A stretch of DNA of 64,000 bases from Delphinus delphis (GCF_949987515.2 NC_082683.1:124644582-124708581), one strand, 5' to 3'. Shown: positions 34,081 to 46,830, counted from the first letter of the stretch. Numbers and translations are program-made. The notes: generated from the sequence alone by a model not told the origin.

Positions 34081-35750
34081 CTAAGAGTTTTTGTTTATAT
34101 CCTCAACCTCAATCCCATCTTTAACCCATCCAGCCTTTATATTTATATCAATTTATTTTTCCTACAGACTGAGAAAACAAATAAATTTGTAGTTAGTCCA
34201 TTGGTCCTCCAAGGGAAGAGTTATAGGATAGTGGTAGAATCCGAAGTGAAATGGAAAAAGATCGAGTGTTGAGTAGAATTGGAAATTAAGGAAGTTAGTG
34301 GTAAACAAGAATTTGGGATGAAAGGAAGGAGAGATATAGGAAGGTCACTTAACTAATTTAGCAGGAAGTTTTAGATCAAAGTTTACTGATGTAGGGAACA
34401 AATAGGCATATCTGTAGGGTGAGGTAAAGGATCCTGAGAAAGAAGATTCACCTCCTAACTGAAGAAGTCATGTTGGCAGGAGGGATTAGCGTTGGAAAAT
34501 GGGGACTCCTTTATCTTTGATTTAGGTGGGAATGAAGAAAAGATGGACATAGAAACAGAGAAACATGGAAATAGACATAAGTACTGATTACCCGGCCCAT
34601 TCAAGGTCACATACCTTGTCTGTTCTTCCTTTATAGTATACGTGACCAGAGCTTTTCTATACTCCTGAAGTGGGGCTAAAGCCCAAAGATGAAGAAAAAG
34701 ACTCTAAGTGCCCAGCATTCTAAATTCAAGGGTCTGCCAGATCCTTCCCTAGGCATCAGTTCAAATCCCAGCTCTCCTACCACCTCTGTTTCCACCTTTG
34801 CCAATATAAGAGGGCCAGAGGACTGAAAGTGGAGGAGGGTCACTTGGGGTGCACGGTGCATAGAAAGAGGCTCTGTGCTTCCCATCCATGGGAGGTGCTT
34901 CCCTTCCTGAAGTAGAGGTAAATGAAAAAGATCGTTCAAGAATTGTAAAGATTTGTGGTTTCAGCATGAAAGGAAGTTATTGGTATTTCATTTCTCAGCT
35001 GGTTTCTGCTTAGCCAGCTGACTCTGTGACCTGCCCTGTACCACCTGAATAGGGAAGACAGAAGTGAGAAAAATAGAATGTGGGACAGTCTTTCTGAGAA
35101 GGATGCCAAGATACCCGCTTCAATGCCCAGTTCCCACGATGTATGGAGATGCGTCCTATAACTGCCCATAAGAGATGATTGTGGCAGATGGAAGAGACTG
35201 AGGAAACTAAACATGCTGATAGGCTAGCTTTGGGGTTGAAGTTGAGGCGAAGCTGGACACACATCAGAGCGCTGTGGAATAAAACTGGAGGTCAGACTGT
35301 TAAGGGGGCCAAGTCTCATAGGGGATCTCTAATGCTTAGGAGATCTGCACAGAAGCAAAACCTGCGGGGCCCATTGCAGCTCTCATGTGTCATGGTGCAG
35401 ACTGGCAACAATGAGCTGGAGCAGCTAACCCACAAGTGGGCTAAGGAAAATGTTTGGCACAACCACTGGAGCCAAAGACAGCTCTAGCCAGCACTGAGGT
35501 GTGTGAGGGGAGGAGATGCGCTTTGAATTGAATTTGGCATAAAAAGATTTATAAACAGAAAGGACTAAAGCTTAAATGCTAAACTGAAGCTGTTCTGATA
35601 GGCACAGAATTTGGGAAGTTAAAAAATTAAGCCATGATGCTGTTAAGGGACCCACTACTCAGTTAGATAGGAGAGTTCAACAGAAGTTTCATGTTTACAA
35701 CCCCAGTGAATTGACACTGCAAGCACCCAGTTACAAAAATGAGACTTGGA
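34081..35750. other. Unique sequence, nothing recognised
   Basis: No repeat recognised. A 102-codon frame (35179-35487, plus) and overlapping minus frames (34936-35264) show no domain and are read as chance. Confidence 0.4.
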
Positions 35751-35754
35751 TTTA

Positions 35755-35890
35755 AAGCCCATAGACTGTAATGTCGGCTCTTAGAGAGCAAGCACCATGT
35801 TTATATTAATACTTCCTCTATAATCCCTTAGAGAATTTAGATCACTCTTGAACGCCTAATCAAGGCTAAATATCTATTGAACCATGAATT
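35755..35890 (+). mobile_element. L2 LINE 3' end, plus strand
   Basis: 'tagactgtaatgtcggctc', 'agagcaagcaccatgtt' and 'ctaaatatctattgaacc' match the sense L2 3' end (agactgtgagctcc ... caataaatgtttgttgaa). Confidence 0.6.
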
Positions 35891-36184
35891 AACTGATCAA
35901 GTTGGTTTTTCCCACAGGTTGGTGGAATAAATTTTTCCTCTGCAGGTTTATGTGGAACAGCAGAGACCCTGACCCCTGTTAGGAAATTAGTGGATACCAT
36001 AAAAATATACACAAGGGACACCATAGAAATGTGCAGAAGTTTGGTCACATTCAAGGTCAACCCTTAGCCTCTCTGTCCTCAGAGCCTCTCTGCAGACTTC
36101 CATCTGTCCCTCGTCACAGAGCCCAGTCCATTTCCTATTACCAAATAAGGCCTTTTTGGAAATTAAACTCCCATTTTGGTGATA

Positions 36185-36600
36185 TGGTTTCATTCATTTA
36201 TTCAACAATTATTTTTGAGTTCCTCCTATGCATCAGGCACTCTTCCAGTTAATCAATAGTGAGCAAAGCACTCCTGCTGTCATGGTCTAGTGGGAGGGAC
36301 ACTGATCTAATAAAAGAAGCACATAAACAAGTGTATAAACACAAGTGAGTCAAGCGTTGTGGAGGAAAGGAGCCTGACCCTGTGAGAGCATATGTCAGAG
36401 AAGTGATACCTGGCCCGGGCTCAGGGGGAATCTTGGGCTGAGAGCTGATGATGGATAGGAGATAACTGGTAAAGAGCAGCTTGGATGAAATTTGTGGTAG
36501 CAATGTTTCTGACACAGGGAATCCCATGTGCAAATATTCTTCAATGGGAGGGAACATGGCATCTTTGAGGAGCTTATCATGTAGTTCAGGAATAAAATCA
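36185..36600 (-). mobile_element. L2 LINE 3' end, minus strand
   Basis: 'cattcatttattcaacaatt', 'catcaggcactcttccag' and 'ctgctgtcatggtctag' are the antisense L2 3' end; the following segment, including 'cccatgtgcaaatattc', continues the L2 order. Confidence 0.65.
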
Positions 36601-36604
36601 TAAG

Positions 36605-36735
36605 CTAAATAACTCTTGCTTGGTTTGACTCTGGGAAAATGACCTGTCCTTTAATCTCTCCCTCCCAATTTTCTCAAATGCAAATTGGAAAGCGGTTTTT
36701 ACTCATCTCCTTGCTGAAAGCTTCTCACTAGCATC
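36605..36735 (+). mobile_element. MIR-like remnant, plus strand
   Basis: 'ctttaatctctccctcc' and 'ttttctcaaatgcaaattgg' resemble the MIR 3' half. Confidence 0.45.
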
Positions 36736-37484
36736 CCATGACAAGTTAAAGGCCCTGAACAATATCAGAGAAAGCATACAATTAACCTAAGCTGGGCACA
36801 GGTCTGGGGGCAAAGGGCCCAGGAAGAACAGAGGAGGAACATCATCCCTGGCCAGATCATTCCTGTTAATGGACTAAACAAGCATCTGACTCCAACATTC
36901 ATTGACAGTATCTTTCCCAGGAGTTTGAGGGACGTGTCCTGAAGCACATTCTTCCAGAAAGTGCTGCTAAGATGGCCTCTTGATCCTAGTTCCTGGGAAG
37001 AATTGAGCACTAAAGAGCTAAGAAGGCACAACCTTATAAGGAGAGGAAACAAGGGATCTAGTTCCTGATTAAAGCAAAGCCAAGTTTTCTTCATTAGGTA
37101 CTCAGTGAGGAGAAGGGAAATCAATAGAGGAGCTATAGTTGTTGCCTTCCCGTCAAACCATCCCAAACTGATCCATCACAGTCATGCCCTGTGGAGTCAG
37201 GCTTTTGAGTATGCTGTCTCTGGAGTGCGTAGCTGATTTCTGTGCCAAGCAGAGAATGGAATTTTCCCAACAGAAATACGTTGACTAAGGGTAATGGTGG
37301 TTTTACTGTAAAACAGAAGTTCATAGAAAGCTTTAAAAGCACTATTTACAAGACTGAAATTAAGGCTTGTGGTTTCAACCTTTGTAGTACCCTGCATTGC
37401 TCTCACTGCTGCAGTCTCTGTAGGTGCTGTGCTTTTAGGCTTTCCTCCCTTGAGCTCTCCTTCCTTTCCCTTGTGTTTATCTCA
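36736..37484. other. Unique sequence, nothing recognised
   Basis: A 133-codon minus-strand frame (36765-37166) is leucine-rich with no recognised domain and no splice-signal support. Overlapping frames at 37133-37544 lie on both strands. Confidence 0.4.
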
Positions 37485-37665
37485 CAGGGAGGCATTGGCT
37501 CTGGAACCAGACAGATCTTCAGGCAAATCCTGGGGAGTCTTTGACTACCCTGCACCTCGGTTTCTTTGTGAGGTGAGATAATCGGATAACCCACCTCATA
37601 GGGCTGAGGGGAGGCTTAACTAGTTAATATCTCTAAAGTACTTAGTGTCTGCAAGTCAAATCTCA
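37485..37665 (+). mobile_element. MIR SINE, plus strand
   Basis: 'attggctctggaaccagac', 'ctgcacctcggtttctttg' and 'cccacctcatagggctg' follow the MIR order. Confidence 0.75.
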
Positions 37666-37669
37666 AATG

Positions 37670-37790
37670 GAAGCTCCATGACTACAGGCATTTTTGTGCA
37701 TTTTTGTTCACTGTTGCCTCCTCAGCACCTAGAACAGTGCCAGGTACAAAGTAGGTACCCAATAAATATCTTCAAGTAAACGAATGGCAC
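37670..37790 (+). mobile_element. L2 LINE 3' end, plus strand
   Basis: 'ctcctcagcacctagaacag' and 'gtaggtacccaataaatatc' match the L2 3' end closely. Confidence 0.75.
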
Positions 37791-37889
37791 ATTTTTCTCA
37801 GTAAGTTTGTCTATAGTTATATCCACTCTTTAGAGTCCCTTGAGAAGAAAAATATCTTCTCTTCTACTTGTGACTTTGCAGATCTTGGC

Positions 37890-38520
37890 TCCCTGCATCC
37901 ACTTTTGCCCTCCTCCAAGCATAAATCTGATCTTCCCTAAAACGTTTAGATGTTTCCCCTGTTCTTAATATAAAGTTCAATATCCTTAAGGTGGTTTACA
38001 TACACATCATGTTTTCGCCCTTTTCTACCTCTCATTCATCGTCTTTGGCCCTCTGATAAGTAACTCTCCCCTTCCTCAAAGCTGCCAGTAATAGAACAGT
38101 TCTGTGCTCAAGTTTTGTTGGACCGCATGGTTCCTCCAATGAGCCATATCATCTTGCTTCTAGGCCTTCAAACATGCTATTACTTCTGCCCCCAATACTC
38201 CTTTATTCTCCTTCATCTGGCTGTCTCCTATTCATTCTTCAACCTTCAAATTAAATGTTGCTTTCACAGTGCAGTTTTTGCTGACTCTCTAAACTAGGTT
38301 AGATAGCCCTTTTCTAAGTTTCCATAACATTCCATATGCCCCTGTCATATCATTTAGCATATAGGAAAGTTTGTCATACTGGTATTCCTACCTGATTGAA
38401 GAGCGCACCAGGGCCAGGATTCTGCTTGTCTTGTTCAGCATGGTGTCCCTGAAGCCTAGCCAAATATGCAACACTCTACAGGTGCTCACAAATATATTTG
38501 CAAAGAAATGTCAAATGAAG
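37890..38520 (+). mobile_element. L2 LINE 3' end, about 630 bases, plus strand
   Basis: 'aatataaagttcaatatcc', 'gcccttttctacctctc', 'ccttcaaacatgctattac', 'ctcctattcattcttcaacc', 'ttgctttcacagtgcag', 'tccatatgcccctgtcat' and 'caggattctgcttgtc' follow the sense L2 ORF2 end and 3' UTR in full order, ending with an L2-type terminus near 38500. Confidence 0.8.
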
Positions 38521-38529
38521 AACACATAA

Positions 38530-38760
38530 AGAACAAAGGCTTTGGCGTCAGGCATACTGGGTTCTGATTTTACCTTCACCATCTGCCAGTCTTGTGATCT
38601 TGGCCAAGATACTTACCTTTATAGAGTCTTAATTTTTACCTATGTAAAATAGAGATAGTACAGCCAATCTCACAGGTTCCTTTTTTCAAAAAGGTTAAAT
38701 GGATACAGTATGTAAAATATCTCAAACAGTAGCTGGCTCGTAATAATATATGCTTAATCA
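38530..38760 (+). mobile_element. MIR SINE, plus strand
   Basis: 'aaaggctttggcgtcaggc', 'actgggttctgattttacc', 'tcttgtgatcttggccaag' and 'agtagctggctcgtaataa' follow the MIR order. Confidence 0.8.
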
Positions 38761-39175
38761 AATTAATTATAATTGTTATAATTATTATCATTAATAACAT
38801 AAGCCTGGCCTTGAAGATAAGCTAATCTACCCATTCAAAACAAGTAATAGTCAACAAATAATTAAGAATACCTTTTTTTATTAGACTCCTTAATTAAGCT
38901 CTGACATCAAGGTGAGATACATATATTTTTGGCTTAAAGATGGAAAAATCAACTGATGAGTAGTTTTTCCCTTTACCAACACAAGTGACCAATTTATTTT
39001 CAATCTTGTTATAGCATTTGGGGCTTGTTTCTCTTCTTACATCTGGTTCACATATTTTATAGCTAATATATGATTCAGGTGAGCAGAAGAAGATAGAGTG
39101 TTTATGGGCTATGCATTGTGTTAGACCCTTCATATACATTATATCATGTACTAATTACTAGCAAATAAATGGAGA
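38761..39175. other. AT-rich unique sequence
   Basis: No gene or repeat recognised. Confidence 0.4.
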
Positions 39176-39179
39176 AACC

Positions 39180-39330
39180 ATGTGGTGGTTAAGAGCATGT
39201 TCTTTAGAGTCAAAGATATTTAGGTTGAAATCCCAGCCCAGTTAAGTAACTGGGCCACCATGGTGAAGCTTGAAGGATAGGGCCTGGCATATAAATGTCC
39301 CATAAATGGTTTTATGATTATATTATAAAA
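39180..39330 (+). mobile_element. MIR SINE, plus strand, internally deleted
   Basis: 'gtggtggttaagagcatg', 'tttaggttgaaatcccagcc', 'cagttaagtaactgggcc' and 'agggcctggcatataaatg' follow MIR with the centre missing. Confidence 0.7.
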
Positions 39331-40410
39331 TCATAATTATAAAATATTATATTGTAAAATTGGTAGACATTTGCAAGGCTAATGAATAATTTTTTTTTTT
39401 TGAGAAGAATTACCTGAGTTTTCACAGAAAGATCTTAAGTTAAGCAGACACAGCAAACTATTCCAGGAAAGTTCTCATCACTTTGTCACTGGAATATTGA
39501 TCATCACGGTCACTGGTTAAATAGATATGTTTCTTGGGAGAGCCTGAGAAGGCAACTGTAGTTTGAAACTATGACAGGTTTCATTTTATGGTAATTTGAA
39601 TGGTCCCTGTAAAGGTGAAGTTGTCCAGGTAGATCCCTGTCCTGGGAGAAGGGAAACAAAATGGATCCTGATGGTCACATGAGAAACAGGCAGGAAATAG
39701 AGAATAATTCAGTAGGGTTCTTGAAATGTGGTTCTAGTTGTTGTATTGCTGGAATACGGCAACTACTTTACTACTTTTTAAAGGAGTCTGTACTTCGGAA
39801 ACTTGATTGTACTGATTGCACTTTCTTTGGTTGTATCCTCTAGTAACTTAGCCAAGAGATGCTCTATTGACTTATTGTGCTAAGACAAAGTAGGAGAGAT
39901 GAGAACCAAATGCTATGATTATTACAAGAAGCAAGGGGTGTGGGCAGTGGTCCAAGAAGAAGGTATAATCTCTCCAGGTAAATAAAGGGGTTTTCTAGGC
40001 TCTTGGGTGGAGAAGACTCCTCAGTTCATTCCTTGTGCTATATTTTGTTGCAGAAGGAACTGATTGCTTTTCTCTTCTGTATTTAAGAGAAAATGGGCAA
40101 AAAGAGAAAAAATACAGGGGAAAATTATGAAGAGAAACCATGCTGATGTGGGAGAAGTGGTAGCTGGAGGCAGGAAAAATGCTCCAATATAGCCCTTCCC
40201 AAGTGGGTTTGCAGAAAGAAAGCCTTAGAGAGACCTATAGCTCTAAGTTCCTTGCTAACCGCCCTCTTCCTTAAGTATAGATGGTCTTAAACTATCCGTG
40301 CTATTTCCTTTCATAATGAGGCTTTAGTCTTTGCCTAGTGCTATTTTCATGCTAGGCGTTCGGTATAAGGTAGATGAATAAATGCAAAGCATGTCTGGCA
40401 CCCCCGTGAT
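39331..40410. other. Unique sequence up to the L1 insertion site
   Basis: An AT-rich start, including a T-run at 39391-39401, then mixed sequence with no recognised gene. The right edge may hold the degraded target duplication of the L1. Confidence 0.4.
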
Positions 40411-40637
40411 CAGAAATGTCTTTCTTTTTTAAATTAATTTAATTTATTTTTTATACAGAGAGTTCTTATTACTCATCCATTTTATACACATCAGTGTATA
40501 CATGTCAATCCCAATCACCCAATTCATCACACACCCCGCCACTCCCACCGGCTTTCCCCCCTTGGTGTCCATACATTTGTTCTCTACATCTGTGTATCAA
40601 CTTCTGCCCTGCAAACTGGTTCATCTGTACAATTTTT

Positions 40638-43600
40638 CTAGGTTCCACATACAAGCGTTAACATACAATATTTGTTTTTCTCTTTCTGACTTACTTCACT
40701 CTGTATGACTGTCTCTAGATCCATCCACGTCTCAACAAATGACCCAATTTCATTCCTTTTTAGGGCTGAGTAATATTCCATCGTGTATATGTACCACTTC
40801 TTCTTTATCAATTTGTCTGTCAATGGGCATTTAGGTTGCTTCCATGACCTGGCTATTGTAAATAGTGCTGCAGTGAACACTGGAGGTGCATGTGTCTTTT
40901 TGAATTATGTTTTTCTCTGGGTATACACCCAAGAGTGGGATTGCTGGGTCATATGTATGGTAATTCTATTTTTAGTTTTTTAAAGAACCTCCATACAGTT
41001 CGCCATAGTGGCTGTATCAATTTACATTCTCACCAACAGGACAAGAGGGTTCCCTTTTCTCCACACCCTCTCCAGCATTTGTTGTTTGTACATTTTCTGA
41101 TGATGCCCATTCTAACTGGTGTGAGGTGATACCTCATTGTAGTTTTGATTTGCATTTCTCTAATAATAAGTGATGTTGAACAACTTTTCATGTACTCCGT
41201 GGTGACCTGTATGTCTTCTTTGGAGAAATGTTTATTTAGGTCTTCTGCCCATTTTTGGATTGGGTTGTTTGCTTTTTAAATATTGAGCTGCATAAGCTGT
41301 TTATATATTTTGGAGATAAATCCTTTGACCGTTGATTTGTTTGCAAATATTTTCTCCCATTCTGAGGGTTGTCTTTTCATCTTGCTTATGGTTTCCTTTG
41401 CTGTGCAAAGGCTTTGAAGTTTCATGACGTCCCATTTGTTAATTTTTGTTTTTATTTCCATTACTCTAGGAGGTGAATCAAAAAAGATCTTCCTGTGATT
41501 TATGTCAAAGAGTGTTCTTCCTATGTTTTCCTCTAAGAGTTTTATAGTGTCCGGTCTGACATTTAGGTCTTTAATCCATTTTGAGTTTATTTTTGTGTAT
41601 GGTTTTAGGGAGTGTTCTAAGTTCATTCTTTTACATGTAGCTGCCCAGTTTTCCCAGCACCACTTATTGAGGAGACTGCCTTTTCTCCATTGTATATCCT
41701 TGCCTTCTTTGTTATAGATTAGTTGATCATAGGTGTGTGGGTTTATCTCTGGGCTTTCTATCTTGTTCCATTGATCTATGTTTCTGTTTTTGTGCCAGTA
41801 CCATATTGTCTTGATTACCGTAGCTGTGTGGTAGAGTCTGAAGTCAGAGAGTCTGATTCTTCAGGCTCCGTTTTATTCCCTCAGTACTGTTTTGGCTATT
41901 TGAGTTTTTTGTGTCTCCATACAAATTTTAAGATTTTTTGTTCAGTTCTGTAAAAAATGCCATTGGTAATTTGATAGGGATTGCATTGAATCTGTAGAGT
42001 GCTTTGGGTAGTATAGTCATTTTCAAAATATTGATTCTTCCAATCCAAGAACATGGTATGTCTCTCCATCTGTTTGTATCATCTTTAATTTCTTTCATCA
42101 GTGTCTTATGGTTTTCTGCATCCAGGTCATTTTTCTCCCTAGGTAGGTTTATTCCTAGGTATTTTATTCTTTCTGTTGCAGTGGTAAATGGGAGTGTTTC
42201 CTTAATTTCTCTTTCAGAGTTTTCATCATTAGTGTATAGAAATGCAAGAGATTTCTGTGCATTAATTTTCTATCCTGCAACTTTACCAAATTCATTGATT
42301 AGCTCTAGTAGTTTTCTGGTGACATCTTTAGGATTCTCTATGTATTGTATCATGTCATCTGTAAACACTGACATTTTTACTTCTTTTCCAATTTGTATTC
42401 CTTTTATTTCTTTTTCTTCTCTGATTGCCGTGGCTAGGACTTCCAAAACTATGTTGAATAATAGTGGTGAGAGTGGACATCCTTGTCTTTTTCCTGATCT
42501 TAGAGGAAATGCTTTCAGTTTTTCACCATTGGGAATGATGTTTGCTGTGGGTTTGTCATATATGACCTTTATTATGTTGAGGTAGGTTCCCTCTCTGCCC
42601 ACTTTCTGGAGAGTTTTTATCATAAATGGGTGTTGAATTTTGTCAAAAGCTTTTTCTGCATCTATTGAGATGATCATATGGTTTTATTCTTCAATTTGTT
42701 AATATGGTGTATCACATTGATTGATTTGTTTATATTGAAGAATCCTTGCATCCCTGGGATAAATCCCACATGGTCATGGTGTATGATCCTGTTAATGTGT
42801 TGTTGGATTCTGTTTGCTGGAATTTTGTGGAGGATTTTTGCATCTATATTCATCAGTGATATCGGTCTGAAATTTTCTTTTTTTGTAATATCTTTGTCTA
42901 GTTTTGGTATTAGGGTGATGGTGGCCTCGTAGAATGAGTTTGGGAGTGTTCCTTCCTCTGCAATTTTTAGGAAGATATTGAGAGGGATGGGTGTTAGCTC
43001 TTCTCTAAATGCTTGATAGAATTCACCTGTGAAGCCATCTTGTCCTGGACTTTTGTTTGTTGGAAGATTTTTAATCACAGTTTCAATTTCGTTACTTGTG
43101 ATTGGTCTGTTAATATTTTCTATTTTTTCCTGGTTCAGTCTTGGAAGGTTATACCTTTCTAAGAATATGTCCATTTCTTCCAGGTTGTCCATTTTATTGG
43201 CATAGAGTTGCTTGTAGTAGTCTCTTAGGATGCTTTGTATTTCTGTGGTGTCTGTTGTAACTTCTCCTTTTTCATTTCAAATTTTATTGATATGAGTCCT
43301 CTCCCTCTTTTTATTGATGAGTCTGGCTAATGGTTTATCAACTTTGCTTATCTTCTCAAAGAACCAGCTTTTAGTTTTATTGATCTTTGCTATTGTTTTC
43401 TTTGTTTCTATTTCATTTATTTCTGCTCTGATCTTTATGATTACCTTCCTTCTGCTAACTTTGGGTTTTGTTTGTTCTTCTTTCTCTAGTTCCTTTAGGA
43501 GTAAGGTTAAATTGTTTACTTGGGATGTTTCTTGTTTCTTGCGGTAGGCTTGTAGAGCTATAAACTTCCCTCTTAGAACTCCATTTGCTGCATCCCACAG

Positions 43601-44449
43601 GTTTTGTATTGATTTGTTTTCATTGTCATTTGTCTCTAGGTAGTTTTTGATGTCCTCTTTGATTTCTTCAGTGATGTCTTGGTTATTTAGTAACGTATTA
43701 TTTAGCCTCCATGTGTTTGTGTTTTTTACATTTATTTCCCTGTAATTGATTTCTAAATCTCATAGCATTGTGGTCAGAAAAGACACTTGATATGATTTCA
43801 GTTTCCTTAAATTTACTGAGGCTGATTTGTGACCCAAGATGTGATCTGTCCTGGAGAGTATTCCATGCGCACTTGGGAGAAAGTGTAATCTGCTGTTTTT
43901 GGATGGAATGTCCTGTAAATATCAATTAAATCTACCTGGTCTATTGTGTCATTTGAAGCTTCTCTTTCCTTATTTACATTCATTTTGGATGATCTGTCCA
44001 TTGGTGTAAGTGAGGTGTTAAAGTCCCCCACTAATTTTGTTACTGTCAATTTCCTCTTTTATAGCTGTTAGCAGTTGCCTTATGCATTGAGGTGCTCCTA
44101 TGTTGGGTGCATATATATTTATAATTGTTATATCTTCTTGGATTGATCCCTTGATCATTATGTAGTGTCCTTCTTTGTCTCTTGTAACATTCTTTATTTT
44201 AAAGTCTATTTTATCTGATATGAGTATAGCTACTCCAGCTTTCTTTTCATTTCCATTTGTGTGGAATATCTTTTTCCATCCCCTTACTTTTACTCTGTAT
44301 GTGTCCCTAGGTCTGAAGTGGGTCTCTTGTTGACAACATATATATGGGTCTTGTTTTTGTATCCATTCAGCAAGCCTGTGTCTTTTGTTTGGAGCATTTA
44401 AACCATTCACGTTTAAGGTAATTATCAATATGTATGTTCCTATGACCAT
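40638..44449 (-). pseudogene. L1 ORF2 (endonuclease and reverse transcriptase), disabled
   Basis: ORF2p nicks the target and copies L1 RNA. The endonuclease starts at the first ATG (44449) with ITLNVNGLN and reads through CQQETHF, which holds the catalytic Glu, before a frame break near 44020-44049; GDFN follows in another frame. The RT domain is readable at 42674-43192 ([17 protein letters not shown]) and 42270-42677 ([13 protein letters not shown] motif [22 protein letters not shown] in place of the usual FADD). Later breaks include a TAG after KVAG near 42270. A C-terminal part is readable at 41276-41626 and the end at 40638-40880. At least five breaks make it non-functional. Confidence 0.9.
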
Positions 44450-44507
44450 TTTCTTAATTGTTTTGGGTTTGATTTTGTAGGTCCTTTTCTTCTTTTATGT
44501 CTCCCAC

Positions 44508-45389
44508 TTAGAGAAGTTCCTTTAGCATTTGTTGTTGAGCTGGTTTGGTGGTGCTGAGTTATCTTAGCTTTTTCTTGTCTGTAAAGCTTTTGATTTCTCC
44601 ATCGAATCTGAATGAGATCCTTGCCAGGTAGAGTAATCTTGGTTGTAGGTTCTTCCCTTTCATCAATTTAAGTATATCATGCCACTCCTTTCTGGCTTGT
44701 AGACTTTATGCTGAGAAATCAGCTATTAACGTTGTGGGAGTTCCCTTGTATATTATTTGTTGTTTTTCCCTAGCTGCTTTCAATAATTTTTCTTTGTCTT
44801 TAATTTTTGCCAATTTGATTACTATGTGTCTCGGCATATTTCTCCTTGGGGGAAATGGGAGAAATGGGACTCTCTGTGCTTCCTGGACTTGGGTGGCTAT
44901 TTCCTTTCCCATGTTAGGGAAGTTTTCAACTATAATCTCTTCAAATATTTTCTTGGGTCCGTTCTCTCTCTCTTCTCCTTCTGGGACCCCTATAATGTGA
45001 ATGTTTTTGCATTTAATATTGTCCCAGAGGTCTCTTAGGCTATCTTCATTTCTTTTCATTCTTTTTTCTTTATTCTGTTCTGCAGCAGTGAATTCTACCA
45101 TTCTGTCTTCCAGGTCACTTATCCATTCTTCTGCCTCAGTTATTCTGGTATTGGACCCTTCTTGTGTAGTTTTTATTTCAGTTATTGTGTTGTTCATCTC
45201 TGTTTGTTTGTTCTTTAATTCTTCTAGGTGTTTGTTAACCATTTCTTGCATCTTCTTGATCTTTGCCTCCATTCTTTTTCCGAGATACTGGATCGTCTTC
45301 ACTATCATTATTCTGGGTTCATTTTCTGGAAGGTTGCCTATCTCCACTTCATTTAGTTGTTTTTCTGGGGTTTTATCTTGTTTCTTCAT
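44508..45389 (-). pseudogene. L1 ORF1 (RNA-binding chaperone), disabled
   Basis: ORF1p binds L1 RNA as a trimer in the cytoplasm. The frame is open from 45389 to 44706 (227 codons). It has an N-terminal basic and acidic segment, a heptad-rich coiled coil at about residues 50-110 (LEELKNKQTEMNN..DLEDRMVEFTAAEQNKE), then an RRM-like segment (NIHIIGVPEGEE at about residues 130-141) and the start of the C-terminal domain (RRNMPRHIVIKLAKIKDKEKLLKAAR). A TAA (44706-44708) then stops it; the family-typical remainder reads on to a normal stop at 44508-44510. About 33 bases near the usual start are missing relative to the plus-strand copy. The other L1 in this window has TAA at the same codon. Confidence 0.85.
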
Positions 45390-46313
45390 CTATCTTTCTG
45401 TGAATGTGGTTTTTGTTCCACAGGCTACATGATTATAGTTCTTCTTGTTTCTGCTGTCTTCCCTCTGGTGGATGAGGCTGTCTAAGAGGCTTTTGCAAGT
45501 TTCTTGATGGGAGCAACTGGTGGTGGGTAGAGCTGACTCTTGCTCTGGTGGGCAGAGCTCAGAAAAAGTTTATCTGCTTCTGCTGATGGGTGGGGCTGTG
45601 TTCCCTCCCTGTTGCTTGGTTGCCTGAGGCAACCCAACGTTGGAGCCTACCTGAGCTCTTTGTTGAAGCTAATGGCAGACTCTGGGAGGGCTCACACCAA
45701 GGAGTACTTCCCAGAACTTCTGCTGCCAGTGTCCTTTTCTCCACAGTGAGCCACAGCCACCACCACCCACCCCCCCGCCTCTGCAGGAGATCCTCTAACA
45801 GTAGCAGGTAGGTCTGGTTCAGTCTCCCCTGTGGTCACTGCTCCTTCCCCTGTATCCTGCTGCTCTCACTACTTTGTGTGTGCCCTCCAAGAGTGGAGTC
45901 TCTGTTTCCCCGAGTCTTGTCGGAGTCCTGCAATCAATTCCCACTAGGCTTCAAAGTCTGATTCTCTAGGAATTCCTCCTCCCGTTGCCAGACCCCCAGG
46001 TTGGGAAGCCTGATGTGGGGCTCAGGAACTTCACTCCAGTTGGTGGACTTCTGTGGTATAAGTGTTCTCCAGTCTGTGAGTCACACACCCAGCAGTTATG
46101 GGATTCGATTTTACTGTGATTGCACCCCTCCTACCATCTCACTGTGGCTTCTTCTTTGTCTTTGGATGTAGGCTACCTTTTTTGGTGAGTTCCAGTGTCT
46201 TACTGTCAATGATTGTACAGCAGCTAGTTGTGATTCTGGTGTTCTCACAAGAGGGAATGAGAGCATGTTGTTCTACTCCACCATCTTGGTTTAGGGCCCC
46301 CAGAGTATGTCTT

Positions 46314-46700
46314 GACATGGGCTGTGATGACGCATCACAACTCAAAGTCTATTTTTATTGATCAGCTTTTAGAAAGTACAAAAGATGAGCAAAGATTCTA
46401 AATTGGATCATAGGCACTCAATATTTAATCAGCTTTTGTTTATTACTAGCAGCTTGACGTTTATCTGAAGAATTCTTTTTTTAGAGAGGCGTGATTCAAA
46501 TAAATTTTCCCCTCATGAATGAAGGTGAGTAAATGAATCTGTTGTGGAAAGTTCTCAGCATTGAGTGGCCTCTGCTGTCGCCATATATGCCAGTGGTCAC
46601 TGTAGTTTTAAGGTATTAAGATTTTTAAATTTTATTTTATACACATGTGATTAAGGTGCTCTTGCCACATGCTGTGATGACTAATACCTTACACTGATGG
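46314..46700. other. Unique sequence right of the L1
   Basis: No gene or repeat recognised. Confidence 0.4.
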
Positions 46701-46830
46701 GAACATTTCTTTATTGGACCTGTTTTTGGACTTTTTTCCCCATTGAGTCCTTTATGATAGGTAAAATTTAACCATTTTACAGATAAAGAAAACCAAGTCT
46801 CAGCAATCTTAAGTAACTTTCTTTGCACTA
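46701..46830 (-). mobile_element. MIR-like remnant, minus strand
   Basis: 'accattttacagataaag' and 'caatcttaagtaactttc' match antisense MIR core. Confidence 0.55.

Larger units (their letters stand above)
40423..46300 (-). mobile_element. Near full-length L1 retrotransposon, minus strand
   Basis: About 5.9 kb. Read on the minus strand it has a 5' UTR of about 0.9 kb starting 'gggggccctaaaccaagatg' (a YY1-type AAGATGG near the first bases, as in primate L1), then ORF1, a short spacer, ORF2 and a 3' UTR ending in an A-rich tail (40423-40460). The start of the 5' UTR is retained, so this was a complete insertion. Possible degraded target duplication: cagaaatgtctt (40411-40422) against cagagtatgtctt (46301-46313), one substitution and one indel. 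Both ORFs are disabled. Confidence 0.95.

Noticed and set aside
36765..37166. 133-codon leucine-rich minus-strand frame
   Set aside because: No domain, no splice or promoter support; the length is plausible by chance.
42004..42585. 193-codon plus-strand frame
   Set aside because: It is exactly antisense to the L1 ORF2 reverse-transcriptase region and is a shadow frame.
45540..45811. Overlapping frames in the L1 5' UTR
   Set aside because: They lie within the L1 5' UTR, occur on both strands and match no known protein.
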